DNA of 64,000 bases from Cotesia glomerata (Eukaryota > Arthropoda > Insecta > Hymenoptera > Braconidae): assembly GCF_020080835.1 (NCBI RefSeq), contig NW_025401664.1, positions 310,001 through 374,000 of the forward strand, written 5' to 3'. The translations under genes and the position numbers were made by a program. A model generated the notes under the pieces. It saw nothing but the letters and a program-made list of their open reading frames with translations. It had not been told where the DNA came from and made no database searches. Each line of letters starts with the position of its first letter. The first letter of the stretch is position 1. Below, piece after piece: positions 41,952 through 53,449 of the stretch.

Positions 41952-43625
41952 ATGGGAAAATCAAGAAAACGCAGCCGAGAATATTCATCGGACGAAGAAA
42001 GTAACAGGAGTATGAAAAAAAGACTAGATCGTATGGAAAAAATGATGACTGAATTTTTTCGCGATGGTAAGTAAAAACAAATAAATAATAAAACATTTCT
42101 ACAGTTATTATTATATCTATGTATAATAATAATTAAGTTGATGTTGTAAAAATTCGGCTTCTGGTCTGCAACTAGTGAGTCGAGTTAATTTACATACAGC
42201 TACTTACTAACCTCGCCGGTACAACCGACGCTGGAGTAACCCCACACCAAAGTAATGTTGACAATTCCTTGCAAGGATTGTCAGAAAAATACTTGGTGAA
42301 TTTAAATTTAAGTGCCAATCCAATTGACACGTAAATTTAGGTTATAGTTGCAACATAAACAATACCTTGCAAGGATTGTTTAAAAATGCAACAGCTGATC
42401 AAACAATCTAACCTCTGCTAGGTTATAATTATGATTGTCAAAAAAAAAAAAAAAAAAAAGAATAGAATTTAATTTAAGATTGTCTGCAGGTGATTACTAC
42501 GATCGTCGCGGTCATTCTTCTCGGAGAGACGATCAGGATTACAGATATCACCGTGACTCTCGTAGAAGCTCATCTCCAAGACGCTATTATGAACGATCAA
42601 GAGACAGATACAATGATAGCGAGACTGATCATTATGACAGTCGGTCAGAGTATCGTTCTCGCAGTCGTGAAAAGACAGTGGATGATTCTAGTAAAAATTC
42701 TGGAGGAACAGTATCGGCAGATACTGAAAGTATCAACAAGAATCATACATTACCAACGTCGCAGCCACCTGTTAATACGGCAGACCCTACAGCTGCTCCT
42801 ACAGCTGATTTGACAACTCAGAATACTGCGCCAGCTCCAATATCGAGTGCTACTGGTGTGGCTACACCTTCGACTCCTGGGGAACAACCTTTGGAACTAG
42901 AGGTTCTAAAAATAATCGGAGACCGATTAAACCCAGACAGAGTTCTATTGCCAGCTATTCACAAGGATCTTGCCGTCAGAGTCGAAGAGATCATTAACAA
43001 AGGTCTTCCTACAACCGAGAAAAACACTCTCTTGCAAAAATTTCCACCTCCAGAAAATGGTCTATTTATGGACCCACCCAAGCTCAATTTCGAAATTAAA
43101 ACTAATATTCCTGATAGCATCGTAAAAAGAGACGATCGCATTGTAGAAAAACAGGCCCGTATATCAGCAAGTCTAGCTGGTATAACTAAGCTGATGTCAA
43201 TGTCCTTGCAGCTTCCACAGGACCAAAAATTGGCCATGCTGGAGATATTGGGTGGTGTTTCCAGAATTTTAGCAGACTTGCAACATGAGGAATCGGAAAT
43301 TAGAAGGAGTTTAATCTTAAAAAATATTGACCCTTCTAAACGTGATATCCTTAAGTCTACTTCATCGAATAAGTGGTTATTCGGCGGAAACTTGGATGAA
43401 AAATTTAAGGCAGCTCGACTCTTGGAATCAACTGCCAAGAAGATCAAACCAGCAGCTCAAACAGGTTCAAATAATGAATCAAAAAACTTGAAGGGCCCGT
43501 CTCGTCGCCCATCATACAAATCTTACAACAACTCGACGACGAGCGGGCAGAAATCAACATCATCTCAGAAGACTTACTGGAGCCACAAGCAACCGAAGAA
43601 GAGTTATCCACAGTCCAAGAAATAA
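41952..43625 (+). CDS. DIRS gag-like protein, two exons (41952-42066, 42490-43625)
   Basis: Exon 1 starts at ATG 41952 and encodes a basic N-terminus (MGKSRKRSREYSSDEE) with a helical MKKRLDRMEKMM. It ends at G|GTAAGT (42066). The acceptor is TTGTCTGCAG|GT at 42489, after a poly-A/T-rich stretch. Joining completes a Gly codon and keeps one frame into DYYDRRGHSSRRDDQDYRYH. The spliced product is about 416 residues: an Arg/Ser-rich segment, a Thr/Pro-rich linker, and a conserved-looking region (about 150-340: LEVLKIIGDRLNPDRVLLPA, RDILKSTSSNKWLFGG) typical of the N-terminal protein of DIRS elements. Stop TAA at 43623-43625. Without splicing exon 1 ends at once in TAA. Confidence 0.65.
42067..42489 (+). 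other. Predicted spliceosomal intron in the DIRS gag gene
   Basis: GTAAGT donor and a pyrimidine-containing TTGTCTGCAG acceptor with phase-compatible exons. It also contains two copies of the short palindrome ATTCCTTGCAAGGATTGT / ATACCTTGCAAGGATTGT at about 42262 and 42363. Confidence 0.6.
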
Positions 43626-43627
43626 TC

Positions 43628-45520
43628 ATGGATGACAGTGTAAGTTGTCCAGCAGGACGTTTAAGATCTTTTTCTAAGTCTTGGTCGGAAATCACCTCCG
43701 ACGAGACCATCTTGAGCTGGGTCCGTGGGGTTAAAATCCCCTTTTCAAGGAAAGTATTTCAGGCTCGCCCTCCTTCAGAACCTCATTGGTCTGAACAAGA
43801 ACGGTTAGCTATAAATCAGCAATTAGATGAGTTGTTGAAAAAGGGAGCAATTGCGGAGACTAATGCTACCCTCGGTCAATTCTTGTCTAATATTTTCCTT
43901 GTTAGTAAGCCAGATGGAGGTTATCGCTTAATTTTAAACCTTAAAAATCTCAATGAGTTTATTGACACTGAGCATTTTAAGCTTGAAGACAGTAAAGTTG
44001 TTAGAAAATTATTAACCTCAGATTGTTTTATGATATCTATTGATCTAAAGGATGCTTATTACTTAATTTCGGTTGCTGAATCAGATAGAAAATATTTGAG
44101 ATTCCAATTTCTTGGAAAAATTTATGAGTTTACCTGTTTACCTTTTGGTCTAAATATTGCTCCATATATTTTTACAAAAATTATGAAACCAGTCGTCTCA
44201 TATTTGAGGTTATTAAGAACCTTACTGGTAATTTATTTAGACGATATTTTAGTAATAGGCCTATCGTTTGAGATGTGTTCCAAAAATGCAAGGATCACTC
44301 TTGCATTATTAAAAAAACTCGGATTTATTATAAATTTTGAAAAAAGCCAGTTAACACCGTCCAAACGATGTAAATTTTTAGGATTAATTTATGATTCTAA
44401 GGAGATGGTAGTAGAACTTCCAATCGAAAAGAAAAACAGAGTAACTGAGTTAGTTAGGAAGTTTGATCGAATCAAGAAATGTAAGATTAGAGAGTTTGCT
44501 GCTTTTATTGGTACTCTGGAATCGTGTAGTCCAACACTAAAGTATAGTAGAGTCCATATGCGTAGTTTTGAGAGAGAGAGATTCGTAGCTCTGCGAAGTA
44601 ATAAAGATAATTATGATCGCGACATGACTATTGCATCAAACTTAAAAGATGACCTTGATTGGTGGAAGAAACACGTGTTAGTAGCTAAAAACTCTATTAA
44701 AATATTCAAGCCCGTTATAGAAATCTTTTCAGATGCTTCAACGTCAGGGTGGGGAGCAGTCTGCAAAGACAACCGAGTACATGGTCATTGGAAAGAATAT
44801 GAACGTTCCCTACACATAAACATCCTAGAACTGAAAGCAGTATTTTTTGGGTTAAAGTGTTTCTGTGAGGACTTAAGATCCTGTGACATCCTATTGAGGG
44901 TAGATAATACCACTGCTATTGCGTACATCAACAAGAAAGGCGGTATAAGGGTTCCACAGCTGAGCATGTTAGCTAAAGAAATCTGGACATGGTGTAAAAA
45001 AAGAGAGCTGTGGATTTTTGCATCCTATATTCGCTCAAAAGACAACTCTATCGCTGACTTTGAGTCTAAAAGACTTGAACCAGAGACAGAGTACAGTCTT
45101 GCGGAGTATGCTTTTAACGCTATTATAGATAAGTTTGGAGAACCAAAAATTGATCTTTTTGCTACTCGAGCTAACGCTAAATGCACGCGGTACGTGTCCT
45201 GGAAAAAAGATCCGGGATCGATAGCTATTGACGCATTTACCATCAGTTGGAAATCAAAATTCTTTTATGCTTTTCCACCTTTTTCCACTATTTTACGGGT
45301 GCTGGAGAAAGTCCGAGTGGATGAAGCCCGAGGCGTATTAGTGGTACCCCATTGGCCCGCTCAAGCTTGGTTTCCAGTATTTTTATCCACGCTCGATTCT
45401 GAGCCTATTTACTTTAAACCAGACATTAACTTGCTTCTTACTTTCAACAGACAACCTCACCCAGTATGGCGGAGGATTACCCTGGTATCAGGCATTATAT
45501 CAGGAGAGCCTACGCATTAA
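43628..45520 (+). CDS. DIRS reverse transcriptase and RNase H, 630 aa
   Basis: ATG at 43628, two bases after the gag stop and in another frame; the frame is also open upstream, so an overlapping start is possible. RT blocks: LVSKPDGGYRLILNLKNLN, ISIDLKDAYYLI (motif A), CLPFGLNIAPYIFTKIM (motif B), IYLDDILVIG near residue 202 (motif C). RNase H: FSDASTSGWGAV near 366, INILELKAVFFGL, LLRVDNTTAIAYINKKGG, SKDNSIADFESKRL. The C-terminal part (PKIDLFATRANAKCTRYVSW, SKFFYAFPPFSTILRVLEKV) is the domain characteristic of the DIRS group. The frame is uninterrupted. Confidence 0.85.
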   Translation: MDDSVSCPAGRLRSFSKSWSEITSDETILSWVRGVKIPFSRKVFQARPPSEPHWSEQERLAINQQLDELLKKGAIAETNATLGQFLSNIFLVSKPDGGYRLILNLKNLNEFIDTEHFKLEDSKVVRKLLTSDCFMISIDLKDAYYLISVAESDRKYLRFQFLGKIYEFTCLPFGLNIAPYIFTKIMKPVVSYLRLLRTLLVIYLDDILVIGLSFEMCSKNARITLALLKKLGFIINFEKSQLTPSKRCKFLGLIYDSKEMVVELPIEKKNRVTELVRKFDRIKKCKIREFAAFIGTLESCSPTLKYSRVHMRSFERERFVALRSNKDNYDRDMTIASNLKDDLDWWKKHVLVAKNSIKIFKPVIEIFSDASTSGWGAVCKDNRVHGHWKEYERSLHINILELKAVFFGLKCFCEDLRSCDILLRVDNTTAIAYINKKGGIRVPQLSMLAKEIWTWCKKRELWIFASYIRSKDNSIADFESKRLEPETEYSLAEYAFNAIIDKFGEPKIDLFATRANAKCTRYVSWKKDPGSIAIDAFTISWKSKFFYAFPPFSTILRVLEKVRVDEARGVLVVPHWPAQAWFPVFLSTLDSEPIYFKPDINLLLTFNRQPHPVWRRITLVSGIISGEPTH

Positions 45521-45540
45521 AAGCTGTCCCAGAAGACTCC

Positions 45541-46041
45541 ATGGAGGTTATGCTAGCGTCGCTGAGTGAAGGATCTATGAAGCAGTATGACACTGGATTA
45601 AAAAAATGGTGGAATTTTTGAAGTGTCAACCAAATAGACACTTTAGCTAGTACCACACAGAACGTACTAGGATTTTTGACATCGGAATACAAACATGGCG
45701 CTACGCATGGGGCTCTGAACAGCTTTCGATCTGCTATTGCTCTTATCTATGGCCCTGAGCTTGGGGAAAACCCGGAAATTAAAAGATTTTTTAAAGGTGT
45801 ATCGAAACTAAGACCACCTAGACCAAAATATGACTGTACGTGGGATCCGGGACTAGTTTTAGATTGTTTAAAAAAATGGGGTGATAATGACAAACTCAGT
45901 CTTGAAAAATTGTCCCTGAAACTCGCGTCCTTATTAGCGTTGGTAACAGGACACAGAATGCAGACGCTATCTCTAATTGACGTCAGAAATATTTGCACAC
46001 GGAGAAGCGCTATGGAAATAAAAATTCCAGATCCAATATAT
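45541..46041 (+). pseudogene. DIRS tyrosine recombinase, N-terminal half only, one nonsense codon
   Basis: The frame is open before the RT stop and reads SMEVMLASLSEGSMKQYDTG, the SAM-like core-binding segment. A TGA at 45619-45621 replaces a likely Trp (KKWWNF-stop-SVNQ). The catalytic domain begins with LALVTGHRMQTLSLIDV, giving the first Arg of the R-H-R-Y set. The sequence ends at KIPDP, so the later His, Arg and Tyr are lost. Family role: integrates circular cDNA by site-specific recombination without target duplication. Confidence 0.75.
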
Positions 46042-48869
46042 ATAGTAGTACAGTACTCTCAGGGCAGCGTTGTGACGCTGGATATATGCACCTCTCGCCA
46101 GCACAGGACATGCCGACAAAAGGTGCATGAGCGTCTCCGGGTGTTGTTTACACATCCTACATGACGTGTCCAGAAGCTGCACCTGGAGCACCTTGCTACG
46201 GTATTCTAGAGTGTTAATGACACCATCTTGGCAGGCAAATATGAACCCTTCAGTCTCGGACATCAGGCCAGCTGACTTTAAGAAGGAAAAGGTCAGCTGG
46301 GTGGACAAGCCAAGATCACGCACGTGTTTGAAGAACACGCTGTGCATGAACTTGTCCATCAGTTCGCCTAGGAGTTGTTTTTCCTCGGCGTTCCTGATGA
46401 CGCTCTTGAATTCCTCCTTTCGGAGTTCCATAAGAGCGTTTATTTCTCCAAGACCAAGGGTTCTTGCCGCATATATTGCTGCCTTATATAAGAACGACCC
46501 CTTATGCGCATTCTCATGTTTATGAACAATTTGCATAAGAAAGTCATCCTCATCTGCAGTGAAATTGACAACTTCGTGTGTTAAACCCAGGACTAAACGA
46601 TCGTGAAGCCGCTCCCACCGATCGACCGGGAGAGGTATAATCTGGCGGCTGATGAATTGGGGTGCATGCTCCGGTTCATGTTGATAGTCTTACGGGTTCT
46701 GATGTCAAGATCTCGCAGATCCTTTCGGGCCCATTTTAAGACACCGAAAGAGTATAGTAAGACTGGGACAGCGAGCGTGTTAGTAGCGGAGACTTTATTT
46801 TTACCGGAAAGTTCGGAGGACCAAATTTTCCGGAGTCTCCTAACATACTCGCTACGGAGAGTTGCTTGGACTTCGGAGACCGCATGCATGCGGTGCTCTT
46901 TCATTCCTAGATATCTATACAACTCTCCGGCGTCTAATTGTCTTAAAACGCTCCCATCTACCAACTCGACATCATCACCCGTAACAGAGCACTTACCCCT
47001 CGCCAGATGTACGACCGCACACTTGTCCAACCCAAAAGACATTCCGACATCCCGCGTGTACTCTGCTACGATGTTAAGAGCCGCCTGTAGATGATCTTCA
47101 TCAGCACTATACAGCTTCAGGTCATCCATATAAAGCAGATGGGTAATCGAGTATTTTCGATCACCCGGAGGCCCCACAGAGTACCCACGAGTTTTACGGA
47201 GAGCAACAGATATAGGCAGCAGTGAGATGCAAAACAGCAGAGGGCTTAAGGAATCACCTTGGAAGACCCCTCGTTTGTACTCTACAACTCCGGTTATGTG
47301 CAATGCGTTTCCGCTTCCAATGTGAAAACGCGTTCGCCAGAGCTGCATTGTACGCCGAATGCATTCCACTATTTCAGGATTGACCCCCAGGCATTTGAGG
47401 AGATATAAAATCAACTCATGAGAAGTTGAGTCAAATGCCTTGCGATAGTCGATCCAGGCCATTGACAGGTTGCGTTGATAGTAGATCGCATCTTGTGTGA
47501 CACATCGATCAACTATCAAGTTCTCTTTGCAACCTGACAGGCCTCTTTTGCTGCCACGCTGTTCATATATCTGTTGCCATACAGGTTCTATCTCCTGCAA
47601 AATACGGTTGTTTAAAATTTTTGTAAAAATTTTATAAACAGCATTCAAGCAGGTGATAGGCCTGTAATTCTTTGGGTCAGACAAGTCACCTTTTTTTGGT
47701 ATCAGTACGGTTCGCCCTTCCACGAGCCAGTCTGGAATCGGTTCGTCAGCTCTAATGTACGATGTAAATATACGGGCCAGATGGAGGTGGGTAGGAGTAA
47801 ACTTCTTCCACCAAAAGACATTTATGCCATCTGGTCCCGGGGCAGCCCAATTTTTGCTGCCATTTAGAGCTGAACGAACTTCATTCACACTGACTGCAGG
47901 GCTCTCTTCATCAGCATTCTGTCTACGGTGTTCCCGACAGAATGCTTTAAAGTCGTCCAGAGCTGGAGTATTGGCGTTCACGTTTGGTTGATCTCCATAC
48001 AACTCAGTCCAAAAAGCTTCCACCCGCTCAGGTGTTTGATAATTCCCGGTAACATCGGTCTTTGGTGTCAGAAAGCGTGAAGGGCTGGATCGAAACAACG
48101 AGTTGTCGACCAACCGCTTCAGCCTTTTCTCTAGTGACTTCTTGGCAGTCACTAGAGCCCGCAATTTATTGAGAGACTCTTCCTTGATGACAAGAAGAGT
48201 ACTCTTATTCAGTGTGTGATGACGCCACCGAAGTTCAGCAGCAATGCGCCGAATTCGGGGCGTGTATGCTCTTTGAGTTGTTTCAAACTCAATCACACAC
48301 TGAATGCGGGAGACCTGTTTCCGGGATCTGTCAATTTTGAGTCCAAGTTGTGAGATGCGCTGTCTCAACCTTGCCTCGATCGAGAGACAATGTCTCTCTC
48401 TCGGAAAAGCCGAAACTGCTGCACCATACACAACCTGGCTCACAGTGAGCAGGGTGGAATCCTCCAGGATGTTTGCACGGAGATCTTCATTTACCGCTTC
48501 TAGCTGTTGTTGGGAGTAAGTTATCTTTTTAGATATACTTACTTGCCGTCCTATAAAGGGATTGTTGTCATCCAAGGAGGAACGGCGTCGCTCTTGGTGT
48601 AATTGCGCCGGAAAGGAAAGTCTATTAGACTGCCTTCTATCCGGCACAAGCGATCTTCTATTACGCCGAAGATAAGCGGCATAATTACGCAGGTGTTTAG
48701 GCGTAAAATGCTCTAGCTCCGGATGCATATCACTCCAAAGAGTGTGCATCCGGGCCATATAACCGCTTACCCCCGGCTCGCTACGTTGGTAGCACACCAA
48801 GAGGTCGACTCGTAGTTCCTCCGTCCACTTAAAGAAAGTCCTTAAAGCGCCAGGGTCGTCATCGTTCAT
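46042..48869 (-). pseudogene. R4/Dong-like polyprotein, copy E (19-bp deletion, C-terminus lost)
   Basis: Open from the family ATG (48869) for about 750 residues, the longest intact N-terminal and RT portion of the five copies. APGPDGINVFWWKKF, AWIDYRKAFDS, FQGDSLSPLL and YMDD are all present without a stop. At about 46612-46613 19 bp are missing against the other copies, between GGTGG and GCGGCTTC, which shifts the frame. The second frame then reads on through CRMCKQHPETLMHLLSAC to 46042. The PD...E endonuclease is absent. Confidence 0.85.
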
Positions 48870-49085
48870 CGGGTCCGGCGTGCTCCTCCCACCTGATGAA
48901 TGGTCCTCATCCGAAAAGGACCGGTTGTGGGGAGCACTTCTGAGATTACGCCTTGTTGTAACTCAGTATTTCAATGCAGTGGGTAGTTGGCCCACTGCAT
49001 CGGCTACGTCGTTCGCCTACAGACCTGGTGTTATGGTCTGCGTTTCCCGCGATGCGCCGCTTGGAGGCCACGTAGCAAGCACCGC
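46042..49085 (-). mobile_element. R4/Dong-like retrotransposon, copy E, inverted, 3' truncated
   Basis: The 5' end lies at 49085 next to a TTA tract (49086-49139). The 3' end is lost within coding at 46042, after GTACTGTACTACTAT, where the DIRS element begins. The flank beyond the TAA tract is repeat Y copy 2, the same family into which copy B is inserted, at the same point. Confidence 0.8.

Positions 49086-49139
<54 letters not shown>
49086..49139 (+). repeat. TTA (TAA) microsatellite at the 5' end of copy E
   Basis: 18 TTA units, target tract of copy E inside repeat Y copy 2. Similar tracts lie at about 22784-22837, 11485-11540 and 63172-63197. Confidence 0.95.
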
Positions 49140-49140
<1 letters not shown>

Positions 49141-49800
49141 TTCATTTATTCTGTAGTATGTGTACGACTTCGTACATGTGCCATTTTACAAGCGTGTATT
49201 ACGTATAAAATTTGAATTTTCCGGGATTGGTAACACTCCGTATATATACGGTGCTGTTTATGTACGGAGTCGTATCGTTTGCTCCTGTATATTACTATCA
49301 TATTATATTAATTATTAAAATAATAATAAATTTCTGTATTAATTATCAATAATAATAAATTTCTGTATATGTTATTACGTTCTATAGTATGATACAGCCG
49401 TATTGTATCTATCTATAATTAATCCCGTTCTACATAGTACGTTCGCGTGCTATAGTTAATAGCGTGCTATAGTAAAACCTGCTCTTTTCTCATCAAAAAA
49501 TATCCAGGATCTAAAAAACGGCGTTGCTATAGTTTCTGCTAGTGAATTTATCGAATTTTAATTAAAAAAATAATGACTAGTGGACTATTAATTAATTAAA
49601 TTAGCAATTTACACCATATGGAATACATATTTATTATCAATTGCATCAAACAGTCAGTTAAGGTGGTTTAATAATTTTCAAACCTCACAAAACCGTTCTG
49701 TTTACGGTAAACACATTCGGTAGTCTGGCGCTCCGTTTACAACGGGATTTTTGAACGGACCTTGGCGCCAGATTCTACCGAATCTGTGGATATAATAAAA
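49140..49800 (-). repeat. Repeat Y, copy 2, with terminal hairpin
   Basis: Matches the left flank of copy B in reverse: ACTTCATTTATTCTGTAGTA, GTACGACTTCGTACATG, GGTGCTGTTTATGTACGG. It ends in the hairpin block ATTCGGTAGTCTGGCGCTCC ... CCTTGGCGCCAGATTCTACC (about 49719-49786). Confidence 0.7.
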
Positions 49801-51583
49801 TATACTTGGAGAGACCAGACATTCTGCATACTTCAAATGGTACATTACCCTCAAAATCGCGAACTTTGTCTTCAAATATTTTGAGATCTAAACGGTTGAA
49901 AATTACAAAATTTTAGGTCAAAAATAAAGCTATTCCGTACCCGTGAAGAAAATCACTTATGCTTAATTAATATAATAGTTCGCTTCGTTTTGAGAGATAA
50001 AATAACTGTAAGATGTTTGCAAACTTTAATAATATTATAACTACATTCTCAATAAAAAGCGAATACTTTAAAAAATTAACTCTAAAAAATTTAGGCCCGA
50101 GAAATTTTCTAACCCGTAAAATATTAATAGCTTAATTTTAATTACATGATAATATATACATACAAGTTAATAAAAATCGTTTACATCTACATTTTAGAAT
50201 TTACACCATCAACTTTTTACTCATAGGTTTAACAAAAATTCAATAATTTTTTACTTTATAAATTTAATTTACATATATTGCTGAAAAAGTATATAAAACT
50301 ATCTACTTAAAACTGTCTTCCAAGTTTCCGAAATAACTTTCATTAAGTTTTTGGAAACGTAGATAAATTTTACGTAGAAATGTTCTGTACTCAAAATTTC
50401 ACTATTAAGAATTTCATAAAATTTTCTAATTTTATAAAATTTTGTAACGTTACTCAAATTTTATGAAAATTTTATTGAACCTAGTAAAATTTCATAAAAA
50501 GTTTGGAAAATCCAAAAGTGCACGCCTCATAATCTTATTTTCCATGATAAAATTACAAATATACATATTTAAATCTTTTGCGTCTTACAAATAATAAGTG
50601 GATTTTAGTTTATTGTTAATTATAATTAACCTGCATTGAATTAGACCGTGATTTTTTAAAGGACTCAGTTTTGAATAACACTAAAGCGTATATAAACAAT
50701 GGAATTGATTAGTTAAGTTTTTCGACAGTTATCGTGATCACGCTCGTTCCCATTCATACATCAGACACATGGACGTCCACGGAATAATGTTTTTCAACAT
50801 TTTTTGTATCTCATAATAAAATTGAGATGAAATGTATGTGGCATCAAACTATTCGTGACGTGATTGGTGGAGACAATTTATTTGTCATCTGATTGGTGGA
50901 GATCGAATTTAGTATAGACTAAGCGACACATGAATATAGCATGCGGATGAAATATATACTATTATTATTATAGTGTGAATAGTAATAGTAAAGGCAAATT
51001 TTCATCGTGGAAATTATTATGTTATAATAATACATAGTTTTTTAGTTCCGAAAAGTATTATGTCAGAAAAGCATGCATCGCTCTAATTATAAATAAACCA
51101 ATTTTATTTTGCATTTTCGTAATTTAGTTTCAATACTTTTTTATTATTTATTTATTTTTTATTTATTATTAAAAACTCGTGTTGCGTAAAATACTCAAGA
51201 ATTCATAATACTTATGTGATGACTTTAGTGATTATTCGAATTTAATTTCGGTGGATAAACGGTAGGTAGAGCCAAAAATTTTTTATATTAAGAACCAAGT
51301 CAATTCAGTATATAGACTATAGTATACTTATGCACATGTGTATAGATTATATATAATCATATATATGTCTGATACCGTCCATGTCCATATACAGTTGTGC
51401 TTTTTCGTCCAGATCCCGTGTTGTTCGTATGGTGTTGATCTTCATTTTGATTATAATATTTTTTAATTCACGCGCAGTCATTTTTTTCTTTCTATAAAAT
51501 AACATATTTAATAATCTCGAAGAGATTGAAATTAAATATTATAAAAATTTAATTATTCAGATTAAGTGTAACTATCTTTCAAC
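49801..51583. other. AT-rich stretch, no gene recognised
   Basis: No convincing frame, repeat match or RNA gene is visible. It lies upstream of the RPA-like gene and may hold its promoter or the 5' end of a Helitron; neither can be shown from motifs alone. Confidence 0.4.
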
Positions 51584-52869
51584 ATGAGCAAGACAAGAGA
51601 TGAGTGGATTAAATGGTTCACAAGCGATCAAGAAATTCAAAACTACCATGTGGGCGACGACACTGTGTTGGTTTCTTTTTTTTTATTTAATAATTAAAAT
51701 TAAATTATAAAATCATCGTATGAAATCAGCTTTTTTTTGCTGTAAATAAAATAATGTTTGAGAATTAAAAAATTTGACAGCTATCAGTTAACTTCAGAGT
51801 TGTAATTAGCGTATATATTTATTGAATTTTATTCTTAATAATTAATAATTTTTATTTGATCATCAGGGAATTTCGAGGGTATGTCTTATGTGTCGAGGGT
51901 ACATGCTATATTAGAACAACATATGATCCGCGTACTCCTCTCTTTAAAATGTACGCCAGTAACGGCAAGTCCCAGTGAATAAAAATCACATTTTGGGGCA
52001 AAAATGCCACTAAGTGGTCTCCAATGGTCAGTGAGCGCTCGGTAGGTAGAACAATTTAGATTTATATATTTTATCTTAATCGTTCTTATTATTATAAGAT
52101 GACTGAGATTATATTTTTACTCGTCGTTATTTCAGATTGTTCGTATTCAATGCGCCAAGGCGGGCGTTTTCAACAATCAATAGAGAGGATCAGTTGTTCC
52201 AACTGCCAGTATTGAATTAACTATACAGGCTAATTCAGTTCTTACTTTTGAAGCCGAGAAGTTTTTGGACATTACAACTGTCAATCCCGTGCCAGTCGTT
52301 TATGAGGAAGTCTTATTAAAAGACATCGCTGCTCATGAAGATAAAGAAATAAGTAAGAATTTAAATTGTTATTGATTAATTGTAGTTTCGGTTGTTAATT
52401 TTTTCTACATGGTTAATTTATTTTATTTTTATTATGTTTTAGAGGTGCAAGGTTGGATTAAGGTACCGTTTAGACAAGTAACTCACGGTGGAGGTAGCCG
52501 TGGATGTGGGACTATTGTCGACCACGAATGGCGTATCAGAGTAATCGTCCGCCTATTTACCGACAATCCCAAATTGGTATTAGGAACACGTGTCTCTGTC
52601 AGCGGTGTTTATACTTCAAACGGTAATAACTAGGTTCATTTTGCTATTTTTGAAATTTATAAATAAATTTTTTGATTTATTTTAATTTTTTTAATTCAAC
52701 AGAGGGTTCTTCTCTAACTTGCGACAACATCAAGAATGTAGAGATCATGCCCGAGGAAAATATTCTATCGGAAGATGAATTATTTACGATGGGTTTTATC
52801 ACACCGAAACGCAAAATAGAAGATTCTACTGATGAACCCTCGACGAAAAGATCACCTTTTGATGAGTAA
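51584..52869 (+). pseudogene. OB-fold / RPA-like single-strand DNA-binding protein, five exons, two nonsense codons
   Basis: Proposed exons: 51584-51666, 51867-52041, 52136-52352, 52443-52622 and 52703-52869. The last three junctions have good sites (TCG|GTAGGT, A|GTAAGA, G|GTAATA; TTTCAG, TTTTAG, CAACAG) and phases that fit exactly; the first donor is weak. OB-fold-like block 1 includes IKITFWGKNATKWSPMVSE and SIELTIQANSVLTF. Block 2 includes WIKVPFRQVTHGGGSRGCG and VIVRLFTDNPKLVLGTRVSV. The C-terminus is acidic then basic (TPKRKIEDSTDEPSTKRS). In-frame TGA at 51976-51978 and TAG at 52181-52183 suggest decay. The assignment to RPA is tentative. Same strand as the Helitron helicase 3.2 kb downstream; RPA-like genes are known in plant and some animal Helitrons. 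Confidence 0.5.
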
Positions 52870-53155
52870 CTCGAAAGTAAAGTTATATAATTTTTTTTTT
52901 AAAACAAATTACGTGACCGGTTTAAAATTAAATAATTTATTGGAATAGGACAAGTTATTATTTAATTTAAAAAAAAAAAATTCGCATTAAAAGTGTAATT
53001 TAAGTTGGTCCTAATAGCAGTTAATCTTCGTGATAATAGTTAATAAAACGTGTATGTATTAATTAGCTGGGATTTTAATTAAGAACAAAAGTGACCTGAT
53101 TAACTTAAAGTGATATTAGAAACTAAAGTGATTTTAAAGTGTAATTGCATAAGCT

Positions 53156-53162
<7 letters not shown>

Positions 53163-53240
<78 letters not shown>
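53163..53240. repeat. TA microsatellite
   Basis: About 78 bp of pure TA repeats. Confidence 0.95.
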
Positions 53241-53243
<3 letters not shown>

Positions 53244-53449
53244 ATTACTCAATATTGCCCAGTTTATTAATGATTATTATTATTACTATGAAAAACCCTT
53301 GAAAATTTAATTTTTCATATAATTAGTTTATTTAAGCTTACAGATCACGTAATTATTTTTTAAAATAAAAAATTATTGGCGAAGCCAAGCGCAGTATAAT
53401 TAAAGTTAATTAATATTGATATTATTAATTATGAAATTTCTAATTCTAT

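Larger units (their letters stand above)
41741..46041 (+). mobile_element. DIRS-type tyrosine-recombinase retrotransposon, 3' truncated
   Basis: Order gag-like (two exons), RT-RNase H, tyrosine recombinase, as in DIRS elements. It has no integrase or aspartic protease. The recombinase is cut at KIPDP (46041), where inverted R4-like copy E begins. The 5' boundary is uncertain; the sequence is unlike the upstream duplication from about 41745 on. DIRS elements normally have inverted or split terminal repeats, which cannot be checked with the 3' end gone. Confidence 0.75.

Noticed and set aside
46127..48519. Plus-strand frames over R4-like copy E
   Set aside because: Antisense to the polyprotein; the same frames appear antisense to every other copy.
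53163..53240. TA tract as a replication origin or promoter
   Set aside because: Pure microsatellite; nothing around it supports a specific function.
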